Shown: positions 16,189 through 25,730 of the stretch, one piece after another
Layout: every line of letters starts with the position of its first letter
How positions within the stretch are numbered: the first letter of the stretch is position 1
NCBI GenBank assembly: GCA_965226155.1
Contig: OZ245331.1
Coordinates: forward strand, 62,001 to 126,000
Reading direction: 5' to 3'
DNA length: 64,000 bases
Origin: G965226155 sp965226155
GTDB taxonomy: Bacteria > Pseudomonadota > Gammaproteobacteria > Eutrophobiales > Eutrophobiaceae
The notes under the pieces: model-generated
Database searches by the model: none
Seen by the model: only the letters and a program-made list of their open reading frames with translations
What the model was told of the DNA's origin: nothing
Made by a program: the position numbers and the translations under genes

Positions 16189-18636
16189 ATGCGCTATGAG
16201 CCAAATAAGCTGAAGGGACCATTCGGGGGAACCGTTGTCGTCGCGCTGCTTGCGCTTTGCGCTCCAAATACGTTCGCGCAAAGCGCAGTGTACCTGGAGG
16301 AGGTTATCGTCACGGCTCAGCGGCGGGCGGAGAATCTTCAGGAAGTCCCACTATCGGTGACCTCTATATCAGGCGACAGTCTCATCGCCAACGATATACA
16401 GGACGCCGGGCGCCTGGAGTTGGTCACACCGGGATTGACGTTCGGGAGAACGGGCACGTTCGCCATGGTATCGATCCGCGGGGCTCGCACGGAAGGAATT
16501 CTGGTGAACACCGAGCCGGTCATTGCCTTTTATAACGATGGTGTCTACCGCCGGGGCAACCAGCAGTCGCTCTACCCCATGGTGGACGTCGAAGCCGTGG
16601 AGGTTCTGCGCGGTCCACAAGGCACGTTGTTCGGGCGCAATTCCTATGGTGGGGCTATCAATATCAAGTCGAAAAGACCGACGGATGAGTTCGATTTTGG
16701 AGTATCCGGTGTAATCGGCACCGAGAAACGCACTGACATTCAGGGATTCGTCAACTACGTGCTCAACGACGTCGTCGCACTGCGCTTGGCAGGTGCACGC
16801 CTGAGGCGCGATGGTTTCGTGGAAAACACTTTCGATAGCAGTAACGACCTCATGGATCGGGACGAAGATTTTTTCCGCGGGCAGCTGCGATTCAGCTTCA
16901 ACGAAAACGTCGAATTGCTTATCCGGGGCGAGCACTGGAGCGCTGGCGGCAACGGTGATGGTGACTTCGGCCTGACCACGCCCGGCACGATCCGCGCCGC
17001 CGGTCCCGATGGCGTACCATCGATAGCCGATCCAGGCTCCACGTTCGGCGAAATCGTTCCCGTGAACATCAGCGGCGGTGCCAGACTAAGAGCCGCTGAC
17101 ACGGATCCCTACAAGATCGCGCGGGATCTGGATTTCATCAATGACACGAATATGACGACGATCGCCGCGGAGCTTGATTGGGACTTTGGCCCGGTGCAGG
17201 CCAAGTTGCTGGTGTCTTACGCCGACTACGAGAATCTTCACACGGGTGATGCAGATCAAACGCAGTTCCCCGGGCGTGAGTCCGGACAATTCGATTTCAA
17301 CGAGACCTGGCAGCAGGAAATTCATATCAGCTCGAACACCGAAGGCCCGATCGATTGGCTGATCGGCGCTTTTTTCATGCAAGACGATGCGGGCGACTCG
17401 TTCTACTTTGACGGGCTGCACCTCCCGCTCGATCCTGACGGTGTCTGCTTTGGATTTCTTTCTGATAACCCAATCGTTACGACAGGAGTGTCGCTTGCAA
17501 GCGCCGTGGCGAACTGCAAGGTTACGGACCCAAACCTGTCCCCCGGGGATTTCTACTTCGGTAACCGGCGTAATCTGCAGACGGACACGGTTGCCGGATT
17601 CGGGCAGGGCACTCTGAAGCTCTACGATGAACGGCTCCGATTGACGGGTGGAGTGCGTTATTCTCACGATGAGAAAAAATTTCGTCTACGCGATTTGTTC
17701 GATTTTCCGGCCGACGGACCGGATGACTTCCGCGACACTGATTTCACCGTGAACGACACAACGGTCTTCGAGTCATCCAACCTAGAGAACAGTTTTGAGA
17801 AGGTCACTTGGCGGGTGGCGGCGGACTTTTTCTATCAACCCGAGATGATGATTTACGGCAGCGTATCCACGGGCTTTTCTTCGGGGGGATTTAACTCCGT
17901 GGCGAATCCTTTGACCGGGGAGTTTACTTTCGATGAGCAGAACGTCACGGCGTATGAGATTGGGGCGAAAAATATATTTCTCGACGGCGCATTGAAGCTG
18001 AATATTGCCGTATACCACAACGACTTCGAACAGATACTGGCAGAGCCTGATGAGTTCGTGAATTTCGCCGTCATTATTTTTAACGAGGTTGGTGGTGACG
18101 GCGAAGCCACGGGTGTCGATGTCGAGCTCGACTGGGCAGCGACCGATCGTCTTCTGTTTAATTTGCGCTTGTCCTACATGGATGCAAAGTTTGGCAATTT
18201 CGTGACAGGATCGGGCTCGGATGTTGCTATCGGCAATGCAACGAGACTCGGCGTTGATGGCAGCCAGCAGCCTGCCGCGGACGTCAGTGGACGTCAGATC
18301 CCGTTCTCTCCAGATTTCACACTCGGCTTGACAGCTCAATACATGATGCCACTAGGCGAGTTCGGGACGCTTGTGCCACGGGTGAACTTCTATTTCTCTG
18401 ATGAGTACTGGACAGCCGATCAACATTACCCGATATCCTTGCAGGATAGTTATACGAAAACGGATTTGTCATTGACCTGGATATCAGCAGACGAGCATTG
18501 GCAGGTGCAAGGATTTCTCAAAAACATCGAGGACGAGGGTGTGATTCAGCGGACCAATGTGGTGGGTACCACACAAATAGGTCAGTTCTTTGGTGAGCCT
18601 TTCCACGCAGGTCTCCGTTTAAGTTACGGCTTCTAG
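16189..18636 (+). CDS. TonB-dependent receptor
   Basis: The 815-residue outer-membrane transporter has a signal peptide ending near residue 30 (APNTFAQS). The TonB box is in EEVIVTAQRR at about residues 37-46, followed by the plug domain (VEAVEVLRGPQGTLFGRNSY) and a 22-strand barrel ending in LRLSYGF. The close TonB-box and plug sequences match the large receptor group that carries complex carbohydrates, aromatics or other bulky organics rather than only siderophores. The ribosome site AAGGGGAG is about 10 bases before the ATG. Placed between the symporter and a SnoaL protein, it probably takes up the cluster's substrate across the outer membrane. Confidence 0.92.
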   Translation: MRYEPNKLKGPFGGTVVVALLALCAPNTFAQSAVYLEEVIVTAQRRAENLQEVPLSVTSISGDSLIANDIQDAGRLELVTPGLTFGRTGTFAMVSIRGARTEGILVNTEPVIAFYNDGVYRRGNQQSLYPMVDVEAVEVLRGPQGTLFGRNSYGGAINIKSKRPTDEFDFGVSGVIGTEKRTDIQGFVNYVLNDVVALRLAGARLRRDGFVENTFDSSNDLMDRDEDFFRGQLRFSFNENVELLIRGEHWSAGGNGDGDFGLTTPGTIRAAGPDGVPSIADPGSTFGEIVPVNISGGARLRAADTDPYKIARDLDFINDTNMTTIAAELDWDFGPVQAKLLVSYADYENLHTGDADQTQFPGRESGQFDFNETWQQEIHISSNTEGPIDWLIGAFFMQDDAGDSFYFDGLHLPLDPDGVCFGFLSDNPIVTTGVSLASAVANCKVTDPNLSPGDFYFGNRRNLQTDTVAGFGQGTLKLYDERLRLTGGVRYSHDEKKFRLRDLFDFPADGPDDFRDTDFTVNDTTVFESSNLENSFEKVTWRVAADFFYQPEMMIYGSVSTGFSSGGFNSVANPLTGEFTFDEQNVTAYEIGAKNIFLDGALKLNIAVYHNDFEQILAEPDEFVNFAVIIFNEVGGDGEATGVDVELDWAATDRLLFNLRLSYMDAKFGNFVTGSGSDVAIGNATRLGVDGSQQPAADVSGRQIPFSPDFTLGLTAQYMMPLGEFGTLVPRVNFYFSDEYWTADQHYPISLQDSYTKTDLSLTWISADEHWQVQGFLKNIEDEGVIQRTNVVGTTQIGQFFGEPFHAGLRLSYGF

Positions 18637-18771
18637 CCTCTAGGCCTCCTACATACTGCCGCCGCCCGACCGCGCCCGGGCCAATCTGTCCGTGTCATGG
18701 GATATGGGCCGACGTTGATCGAGTCTAACCGATCAACAGGGGCTGGAGGGGACAAAAACAGGACGATGCTT

Positions 18772-19782
18772 ATGTCTGAAATTCAAGCGAGTAAAGCAGT
18801 AGTTCGTCGGTTCTACGACGCTATGGATTCTAAGTCGCCAACAGAAATCACCGATGTACTGAAGCGTTATACGGCTAATGACTATCTCTGGCGAGGTATG
18901 CATCCATTCTATGAGATAGAAGGAGCTGAGACTGTCGCGGAGAATTTCTGGAAGCCCTTGCGGGTGTCGTTTCCGTTCCAGCAAAGGCGACAAGACATCT
19001 TCATGGCCGGTGCGAATGCTCTGGATGAAGGGAAAACTGTATGGGTTTGCAGCATGGGCCACCTAATGGGGCTGTTCGATGAACAGTGGCTTGGTATCCC
19101 ACCTACAGGGAAATTGGCCTTTTTGCGCTACGTGGAATTTCATCGCGTCGAGAGCGATGTCATTTGTGAGACCGCGATGTTTTTCGACATCCTCGACTTG
19201 ATGCATCAGGCTGGCGTATACCCGTTGCCCCCGCAAACGGGTGCACAGGTTGTGCAGCCGGGGCCGCGAACCCATGACGGTTTGTTGTTCGATGCGCAGG
19301 ATCCTCAGGAAGGTACAAGAACACTTGATCTCACGAATCGTATGGCGGCGGATCTGGTTGCATCGGACCTGCACTCGGACCGTGAGGAGCTTGCCACGAC
19401 CTGGCACGAAGACATGCTGTGGTTCGGGCCCGCCGGTATTGGCGCGACGTTTACGATCGATCGATATGAACGGCAGCATCAGGGGCCATTCGGCGCGGGG
19501 CTGGAGAATTTCAAGACCGAGCTCGGCAGCAACCTGCTTATTGCTGAAGGGAATTACAGCGGACTGTTGAGTTGGTCAAATTTTAGTATGAATGCGAGTG
19601 GTGGTTTTATGGGGCTGCCGGCGTCGGAAAGGCGTACGGAGATGCGGGTGGTGGATGTATATAGACGGGAGGGTGACAAGCTTGCGGAGAATTGGATCTT
19701 TATTGATTTGCTACATTTTCTCGCGCTGCAGGGATTGGATGTGCTTGGCCGTATGAGGGAAATCGGTAAGCCGCCGGGATAG
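18772..19782 (+). CDS. Two-domain SnoaL/NTF2-like protein
   Basis: The protein of about 336 residues has two NTF2-like domains. The first, residues 1-150, has VVRRFYDAMDSKSPTEITDV, the GIPPTGKLAFLRYVEFHRVE loop and IFxDL-type close ETAMFFDILDLM. The second, 190-325, has HEDMLWFGPAGIGATFTIDR, GFMGLPASERRTEMRVVDVY and LAENWIFIDLLHFLALQGLD. Two ATGs lie at 18766 and 18772; AGGA eight bases before the second makes it the better start. It follows the receptor in the same direction after 135 bp. It is a paralogue of the 12328 and 13566 proteins, giving five NTF2 domains in the cluster, so probably different substrates or sequential steps. Confidence 0.78.
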   Translation: MSEIQASKAVVRRFYDAMDSKSPTEITDVLKRYTANDYLWRGMHPFYEIEGAETVAENFWKPLRVSFPFQQRRQDIFMAGANALDEGKTVWVCSMGHLMGLFDEQWLGIPPTGKLAFLRYVEFHRVESDVICETAMFFDILDLMHQAGVYPLPPQTGAQVVQPGPRTHDGLLFDAQDPQEGTRTLDLTNRMAADLVASDLHSDREELATTWHEDMLWFGPAGIGATFTIDRYERQHQGPFGAGLENFKTELGSNLLIAEGNYSGLLSWSNFSMNASGGFMGLPASERRTEMRVVDVYRREGDKLAENWIFIDLLHFLALQGLDVLGRMREIGKPPG

Positions 19783-19808
19783 ACTGTATCTGGTTCGCCC
19801 GTCGGAGT

Positions 19809-20365
19809 TGTAAGTCGTCAAAAGATCTGGGACACAATAGTCTAAAAGTTAAGAGAGACTTTCATACATTGTAGTCCTATTTCACTGGTTCATACATAAA
19901 CTTAAATTATCCTTCCTCCTCAGTTGTAGCGTTTCGTGTTTAATGACGGCTCTTCTGTCTATGATTTCCTGATAACGGCCAAAATACATATCGGCAGGTG
20001 TAATGTTGTCGAGCGACTCATGGTAACGCTCATGATTGTAGTACTGAACGAATTGCCGGATGGCCTGTTCCAGTTCCCACGGATAGTAATAGTGCTCCAA
20101 CTTTACGACGTTCTTCATGGAACGGTGATAACGTTCAATCTTGCCTTGGGTCATAGGGTGATACGGTGCGCCACGGGTATGTTGCAGTTGGTGTTTGCCC
20201 AGGTAGTCTTTTAATTCTGACGAGATATAACAAGGTCCGTTATCACTGAGTAAACGAGGACGGTGTTTGACCGTTATCTCGTTGACACCGGTGGTCTCAA
20301 TCGCCGCATCCAGTGTTTGCTTCACGTCACCAGTTGCCATGCTGGTCGTTAACTTCCATGCAATG
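19809..20365 (-). mobile_element. Truncated IS3-family element, second copy
   Basis: From 19809 the sequence is nearly identical to the left 557 bp of the element at 2550-4054, with only scattered single-base differences such as CATAGAT/CATACAT and CCAGGC/CCATGC. It ends abruptly at 20365, where the GGTACTGAC end of an IS6-type miniature element begins. The remaining orfB N-terminus, orfA and right end are absent. The high identity shows that truncation was recent. Confidence 0.9.
19882..20365 (-). pseudogene. IS3-family orfB, C-terminal half only
   Basis: About 160 codons of the DDE core are retained, including LLSDNGPCYIS (second Asp) and MTQGKIERYHRS (Glu), but the first catalytic Asp is missing. 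The frame runs in from the adjacent miniature element, so no proper start exists. It is identical to the C-terminus of the orfB at 2623 except for SLCMNQ instead of SLSMNQ and the junction codons. Confidence 0.9.
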
Positions 20366-20495
20366 GGTACTGACAAGTTAACTGATTTGAAGCCAAAATC
20401 AGCGCAGGTAAGCGGCCTAAGTCATTGATTGTTGGACGGGGGATCGGCTTTTTTACTAATAAAAAGGGGAGAATTTACGTTAATTTGACAGTACC
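20366..20495. repeat. IS6-type miniature element (130 bp), copy 1
   Basis: The ends are GGTACTGACAAGTTAA and an imperfect inverse, TTAATTTGACAGTACC. The interior (TGAAGCCAAAATCAG, GGCCTAAGTCATTGATTG, GGACGGGGGATCGGC) is shared with the copies at 34049 and 42224. No coding frame is present. The ends match those of IS6-family copies in this window, so an IS6-type transposase can be expected to act on it. The left flank is a broken orfB, the right flank a broken DUF3883-type gene, and the flanking 8 bp (ATGCAATG, GTCTCATA) do not match. Confidence 0.8.
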
Positions 20496-20984
20496 GTCTC
20501 ATATATTATCGTTAATTCGGAAAAATACGGAATAGAAGAACTAGAGAGAAATTTAGAGCAAAAGAAAATAATAGGATATAAAGCAGAACTTCAAATTATT
20601 AAATATGAGACAGACAGAATAGAAAAATTCCTAATTGAGGACTTAACGATAGAACATACGTCCCAAATAAATGTCGCCGCTGGCTATGATATAAAAAGTT
20701 GGACATATAACGAAGAATTAAAAACTTGTTCTGAAAGATACATTGAGATTAAAGCTGTCCCGAGCCTTGATTCGAGATTCTATTGGTCAAGGAGCGAAAT
20801 TGTCCAATCCGAAATTCTATATGAAAATTATTATCTATATTTATTACCTGTAGAAATGGCTACTGGTTTTAATATTGACAAGCTAATCATCATTAAGAAT
20901 CCATTCTTTGAAGTATTTAACAGTGATCAATGGGAGTCGGATACTGAAGTGTTTAAAATAACTAAAAATAATAATGCGAAGTAA
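20496..20984 (+). pseudogene. 5'-truncated gene for a DUF3883-type (PD-(D/E)XK-like) protein
   Basis: An open frame of 162 codons begins at the edge of the miniature element without a start codon and ends at TAA 20982-20984. Its second half has the DUF3883 pattern: AAGYDIKSW, then ERYIEIKAVPSLDSRFYWSR and ENYYLYLLP. D in GYDI and the E-x-K in EIKA fit a restriction-endonuclease-like core. Such domains end large helicase or defence proteins. The gene is AT-rich compared with neighbours and is squeezed between the miniature element and the IS3-type end at 20993. The N-terminal part was lost at the 20495/20496 junction. Confidence 0.6.
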
Positions 20985-21049
20985 TCGAGGATTGTGCGTC
21001 GTCAAAGCTATATGGACAGTTGCCCGCCCGATTGAAGAGACGGTTCAAC

Positions 21050-22045
21050 TCATCTGGTTGGTTGTCGATCATAATGTAATTGTCGGCGCTGGGCCATGGT
21101 GTTTAGTTTGATCAGTTCTCTTTCCTCTCGTATTTGCTGTCCCCTGCCATAGTACACATCTGCCGGTGTCAGGTTGTCCAGTGATTCATGATAGCGCTCG
21201 TGGTTGTAGTAGGTGACGAAGCATTGAATATGCTCCTGTAGTTCACTGGGCAAGTAATAGTTATTCAGCAAGATCTGGTTTTTCATGGAACGATGCCAGC
21301 GCTCAATCTTGCCCTGGGTTTGGGGATGGTAAGGCTTGCCTCTGGAGTGAGTCAGTCCGTTAGCGACCAGATAATTGGCCAGGTCACTCGAGAGATAACA
21401 GGGACCATTGTCACTGAGCAAGCGCGGTTTGTGTTTGACCTTCACCTCATCTAACCCGGTGAAGTCCAGAGCATCATTTAAGGTATCCATGACATCATTA
21501 GCCTTCATGCCGGTGCACAATCGCCAAGCCAGGATGAAGCGTGAGTAATCGTCCATGACAGTAGACAGGTAATACCAGCCCCAGCCAATGATCTTGAAGT
21601 AGGTAAAATCAGTCTGCCACAGTTCGTTGACTCGACGGCTAGGATGTTGGAACCTGTCTGAAGCCTGCATCAGGATATAGGCGGGGCTGGTGATCAGGTC
21701 CTGGGCTTTGAGCAAGCGATACACCGTAGATTCCGAGACAAAGTAACGGTTCTCCTCCGTATAGCGAACGGCTAATTCCCGGGGTGACAGTGTCGGTTCG
21801 TTCAGTGCCAATTCCACAACGGCAATGCGGCGCTGGTCAGGCAGCCGGTTCCATACAGTAACAGGTCGAGACCTGCTGTCCTCCAGGGCATCAACCCCAC
21901 CATCGTAATAGCGTTTGAGCCAGTTGTAGTACGTGGAACGGTGGATAGCCAGCCGGTTGAGCGTCTGGGCGCACTGACAGGCTGGATTGGTCCACTAGTT
22001 GGAGTATCTCGTACTTCTCGGATGCCGAATACCTCATATGCCGTG
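21050..22045 (-). pseudogene. IS3-family orfB, frameshifted
   Basis: The C-terminal 255 codons (21050-21817) are open and contain the complete DDE core: LWQTDFTYFK, LLSDNGPCYLS and TQGKIERWHRSMKN. The N-terminal helix-turn-helix part continues only in other frames between about 21818 and 22045 (RPDAQPAGYPPFHVLQLAQT in one frame instead of the expected helix-turn-helix), showing at least one frameshift. The protein is therefore not made as one piece. Neighbouring orfA is also truncated. Confidence 0.8.
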
Positions 22046-22302
22046 CTCCCCATCCCCGAAAACGCTTTTTTTGAGCAGACGATTTTCCATCATCACTTCG
22101 GCCAAGGCTTCTTTCAGGGAAGCCGTCTCGGCACGCAGGGTCTTGACCTCATCTGAAGTGGCTTCCCGAACGGTGTCACCCGACAGGCGTTTTTTGCCGG
22201 CCTCCAGAAACTCTTTGCTCCAGCGGTAATACACGTTGGTATTGATGCCCTCACGGCGACACAGTTCGGCAATACTGTCTTCGCCGCGCAGGCCTCCGAG
22301 GG
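22034..22302 (-). pseudogene. IS3-family orfA, 5'-truncated
   Basis: In frame from the broken edge the codons read LRGEDSIAELCRREGINTNV, then YYRWSKEFLEAGKKRLSGDT and a leucine-rich coiled coil ending LLKKSVFGDGEHGI before the stop. This aligns with residues 33-112 of the intact orfA at 3606-3965. The first 30 codons and the element end were lost at the 22302/22303 junction with the palindrome. Confidence 0.82.
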
Positions 22303-22355
22303 GGTACTGACAAGTTAACTGATTTTGGTTCTAAATCAGTTAACTTGTCAGTACC
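22303..22355. repeat. 53 bp perfect palindrome made of two IS6-type ends
   Basis: Two 23 bp arms, starting GGTACTGACAAGTTAACTGA and its exact inverse ending TCAGTTAACTTGTCAGTACC, surround a 7 bp centre (TGGTTCT). The arm equals the left end of the 130 bp miniature elements, including the inner CTGATTT. It looks like a minimal element formed by deletion of everything between two ends, and it joins two broken genes (orfA at 22302 and an autotransporter at 22356). Confidence 0.8.
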
Positions 22356-24869
22356 TTGCGCCATGGCACTGGCACCGGCGATGTCAATATCGGCGTGTAT
22401 AACACCCGCATCGAGACGGAGGGCTCGAATGACTACGGTGTCTACGGCAGAGCAAACGCAGGCGCCCCGAACATCGTGATCGAAGTAGACAGAGGGCATA
22501 TCATCACAGCAGGCCGTGGTAGCCACGGCGTCCGGGGATTCCGCCAGGATCACGACGGCAACGTCGATATCGACGTTATAGATACCACCATCACCACGAC
22601 GGGCGACCGCGCCCGGGGTATCGATGCCTATGCGTTTGAAAGCGACGGTGACATCGACATTTTCGTTGAAGACAGCGACATCACGACGAGGGGCGAGGAA
22701 CGAGCTCCCGGCATCAGAGCCCGGTATCAAGAAGGGCAGGAAGGCGACATCGACGTCATTATTCGAGACGGTTCCATCACGACCCACGGCGCTGCCAGCA
22801 ACGTCGGCAACTCTGACTCGGGTGCGGCGAACACCACTTCGGGCCTTGAAATCACGCATGAGGGGGACAGTGGAGATATCACGATCGATGTCCGGGACCT
22901 CGAAATCATGACGGAAGGCACGGCGGTCAAAACCGACCAAATCGGTACCCTGTCCCACGGCATCTATAGCCGGCATGACGGCAGCGGCGGCATCGACATC
23001 GATGTCCGGGGCGGGTTCATTAAAACGAAGGGCAGTTATTCCTACGGTATCTATGGTAATCATCAGGATAACGGCAATATCACGATCCACACTCGAGACG
23101 GCCATACCATCACCACGACCGGCGCTAATGCCCACGGCATCGTGGGGTATCATTTCGGCACCGGGGACTCCAGGACAATGGATATCACGGTCGAGGGCAG
23201 CGTTGAGGCCAGCGGGTCGGGGTCGGACGGCGTCCGGGTGGGCATTGTCAACAGTAACGGAGAACCGGAGCGCGTAGCCGGGTTGGACGCGGACGGCTAC
23301 CGCCGGCAGACGGTTACGGTGAACGGAAGCGTGACGGGCGGCACGGGGGACGCGGCGGGTATTTTTCTCGCAGGCGGCGGCCGGGTCTACATCGGGTCGG
23401 AGGGAACTGTCGGCGCGGACTCCGGGATCGCGATTCGCGCATCGGGCGGCACGCCCAAGCTTTACTTCAACATGGATCTTGATGGGCGCCGGGTAGCGAA
23501 CGTTATCGGTGACGACTACATCATCAACGATGGTGGCGAGACTACCATCGTGGTCAACGATGTGAAGTTGCACGATGGCGCGACGGGCGTTGTTCCGGGT
23601 GCCTCGGCGCCGAACGGCGCGTTCGACGTCACTGTAAGGGACGACGGGCTGACCGTGGACACCAGCACGGACCCCTGGACCATTTCAAACAGGTCCACAA
23701 GTACCATCGCCGACCGTGATTTCTCAGCCGAGGACTTCAACGACGACGAGCCGGAACCCGAACCGGAACCTGAGCTAGAGCCGAAACCTGAGCTAGAGCC
23801 GAAACCTGAGCCTGAGCCGGAACCTGAGCCTGAGCCGGAACCTGAGCTAGAGCCGAAACCTGAGCCTGAGCCGGAACCCGAGCCTGAGCCGGAACCCGAG
23901 CCCGAGCCCGAGCCTGAGCCGGAACCTGAGCCTGAGCCGGAACCTGATGACGGAATTGTCTTCATGGAAGAGTATGCGCCCCGGGCCGCGCTCTATGAGA
24001 CCCTGCCCGATTTACTGCTGCGCTTGATGGGTCCGGGGACCAACAGAATCTATCAGCCATTGTCCGACTCGACCGTCTGGGCCCGCTTCTCGGCCGGCAC
24101 GGGATCCTATGAGTCCGTACGCTCTACCGTGGGCGCGGATTATGACTACGACCGCCTCTATAGTGAGGCTGGCCTGAATATCTCACTCAGCGACTCTCTC
24201 ATGAGTTGGATTTCCGTGAACTACCTGTCGGGTTCGGCGGACGTGGGCTCGCCGACCGGCGGTGGTGACATCGATGCGGATGGCGCAGGTCTGACAATCG
24301 GGGCTGACTGGCAAGGTGCAAACACCTATTATGCGGTGGGCAGCTTCTCTTGGCAGAACTATGACATAGACTTCACTTCAGACAAATGGGGCCAGCTTGA
24401 GACGGGTGTTGACGCGGATGGCTACGCCATGGATGTCGAGGCGGGCCGGCGTTTTGCATTCAGCGACAACATGGACCTGATGCCCCGGGCGTGGCTGGTC
24501 CACACCAGGGTGTCCGTCGACGACTTCACCGATGCGGTGAATTCCGAGGTGTCGTATTCGGAAATGGACCGTACCTTTGGCGGCCTCGGGTTGGTCGCGG
24601 AAAGCGTGCGCGGCCTGCAGGGTGGCGGGGCAGTGTCACTGCGTGGTTCGCTGGACTATGAGCGGCTGTTCAGCGGGTCACAGACAAGCGTTCAGGTGTC
24701 GGGTGAAGAGTTGGTGACGAAATCCATGAAGAACACCATTCTGCTGGGACTGAGTAGCGTCTATCGCCAGGGCAGTTTCTCGTTCGGTTTGAACCTGTCA
24801 GGGGGGGCGATGTTCGGGTCCGGTGATGCGGAATTCTCCGGCTCCCTTGATGTCATAGTGAGTTTCTGA
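22356..24869 (+). pseudogene. Autotransporter adhesin lacking its N-terminus
   Basis: The open frame (837 codons, first possible start TTG at the palindrome edge) codes for three parts. A repetitive beta-helix passenger (about 1-380) has many GDIDIxVxDxxITTxG turns such as GDIDIFVEDSDITTRGEE. A Pro-Glu/Lys linker (about 466-530) comes next. A C-terminal autotransporter barrel (about 550-837) ends in SLDVIVSF. No signal peptide precedes the passenger; the reading frame runs straight into the IS6-type palindrome, so the export signal and the start of the passenger were removed. Without them the protein cannot reach the Sec system, unless a new start and signal exist upstream, which is not seen. 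Confidence 0.8.
23750..23946 (+). repeat. Pro-Glu coding tandem repeat
   Basis: About 65 codons of alternating Pro with Glu, Lys or Leu-Glu are built from 6 bp (GAGCCT/GAGCCG/GAACCC) and 18-24 bp higher-order units. It forms the stiff linker between passenger and barrel of the autotransporter. Length variation by slippage is likely. Confidence 0.85.
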
Positions 24870-25121
24870 TGCTCATCGATATTATCCCGATCTATTACTG
24901 ACTGGCACCGATGCACTACTTCTGGCCGGCATCTCTCTAAAGCCCGTACACCATCGAACCGGGGGGCGCCAACCTGTTCAGCGGACCTGCGCGCCGGCGA
25001 TTTTTCTTTACAACCCGGTAAAATACGGACACCTTCAACATACAAAAAAAGATCTGGCGCAGACACAGTGGTCGGACATACGCCGAGAATAGCCAATTCA
25101 TCCCTGATGAAGGAGACAACA

Positions 25122-25604
25122 ATGACAGACTATGTAACGCCGGTCGAACAGGCAGTGAACCTCATCCGTTACATCGGCGATAAAGTAAAGGAGTCAAGTG
25201 AATTCATTCATCTTCAACCTACGGAAATCTGCAGCATTATAGGAGCCCAAAACTCGAGCTTTGCCAGCAGGCTTATTATAGAATTACAAAAGAAGGGCCT
25301 TATCGATATAAGCCATCACTTACCTATAAACGGTGAGCATGTTTTTAAAAAAGTTACGCTGTCCTTGGATGGATGGGAGCGATATGAAGCAGAGCGACGC
25401 GGTCAGTTCGCCGGCAACTATGGATTTCTTGCCATGCAGTTCGATGACCCTATACACGAAACCTTTGCCAAAGAGGTTCTGAAACCGGCGGTGAAAGAGG
25501 GGATCGGTTACGACCTCCACGATCAAAGAGATAAATCAAAAGCTGGAATTATTGACAACCACCTGCGAGTGAATATCAGGGATGCCTTAGTATGTATATG
25601 CTAG
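25122..25604 (+). pseudogene. N-terminal part of a winged-helix/deoxyribosyltransferase-like protein
   Basis: The 160-residue frame (ATG at 25122 with AAGGAG upstream) has a helical N-terminal half that may be winged-helix (SFASRLIIELQKKGLIDISH). It then begins a Rossmann-like domain, YGFLAMQFDDPIHETFAKEV, with KAGIIDNHLRVNIRDA, and ends at VCIC-stop. The same domain in the neighbour at 25731 runs another 65 residues (from FVAMWFD through KIDDEIIAEI and VADFTHG to the C-terminus). So this copy is cut after the HLxxxIRDA helix and lacks the rest of the presumed active site. It may be a truncated paralogue or a naturally short partner. Confidence 0.55.
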
Positions 25605-25730
25605 ATGATTTTATTTCAGTTACCACCTAGGCTGCCATAAGTGGACAACAATAAAGTTTTTTTCGAATGCCGCCTTACTCCTAGGCTTGCTGCTGAAGAA
25701 AACAAGTATTTTTAGCCAAGAGAGCAAGAA

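Larger units (their letters stand above)
20993..22302 (-). mobile_element. Degenerate IS3-family element (different member)
   Basis: The left end TGTGCGTCGTCAAAGCTATA at 20993 resembles the left end of the element at 2550 (TGTAAGTCGTCAAAAGATCT). The minus strand carries orfB and orfA fragments related to, but clearly distinct from, that element (about two-thirds similar protein). The right end is missing: the element stops at 22302, where the 53 bp IS6-type palindrome starts. Confidence 0.8.

Noticed and set aside
16369..17667. Minus-strand frames opposite the TonB-dependent receptor
   Set aside because: They have no domains and are explained by the strong codon bias of the receptor gene.
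22303..22355. Transcription terminator
   Set aside because: The palindrome is far longer than a terminator stem, has no T-run and equals element ends found elsewhere.
22251..23573. A 440-codon open frame on the minus strand opposite the autotransporter
   Set aside because: It is the antisense shadow of the repetitive GDIDI-coding passenger; the plus strand has beta-helix repeats, a linker and a barrel, while the minus-strand product has no domain and crosses the palindrome and IS3 junction.
23516..23965. A minus-strand frame rich in Gly-Ser repeats
   Set aside because: It is merely the reverse reading of the Pro-Glu linker.
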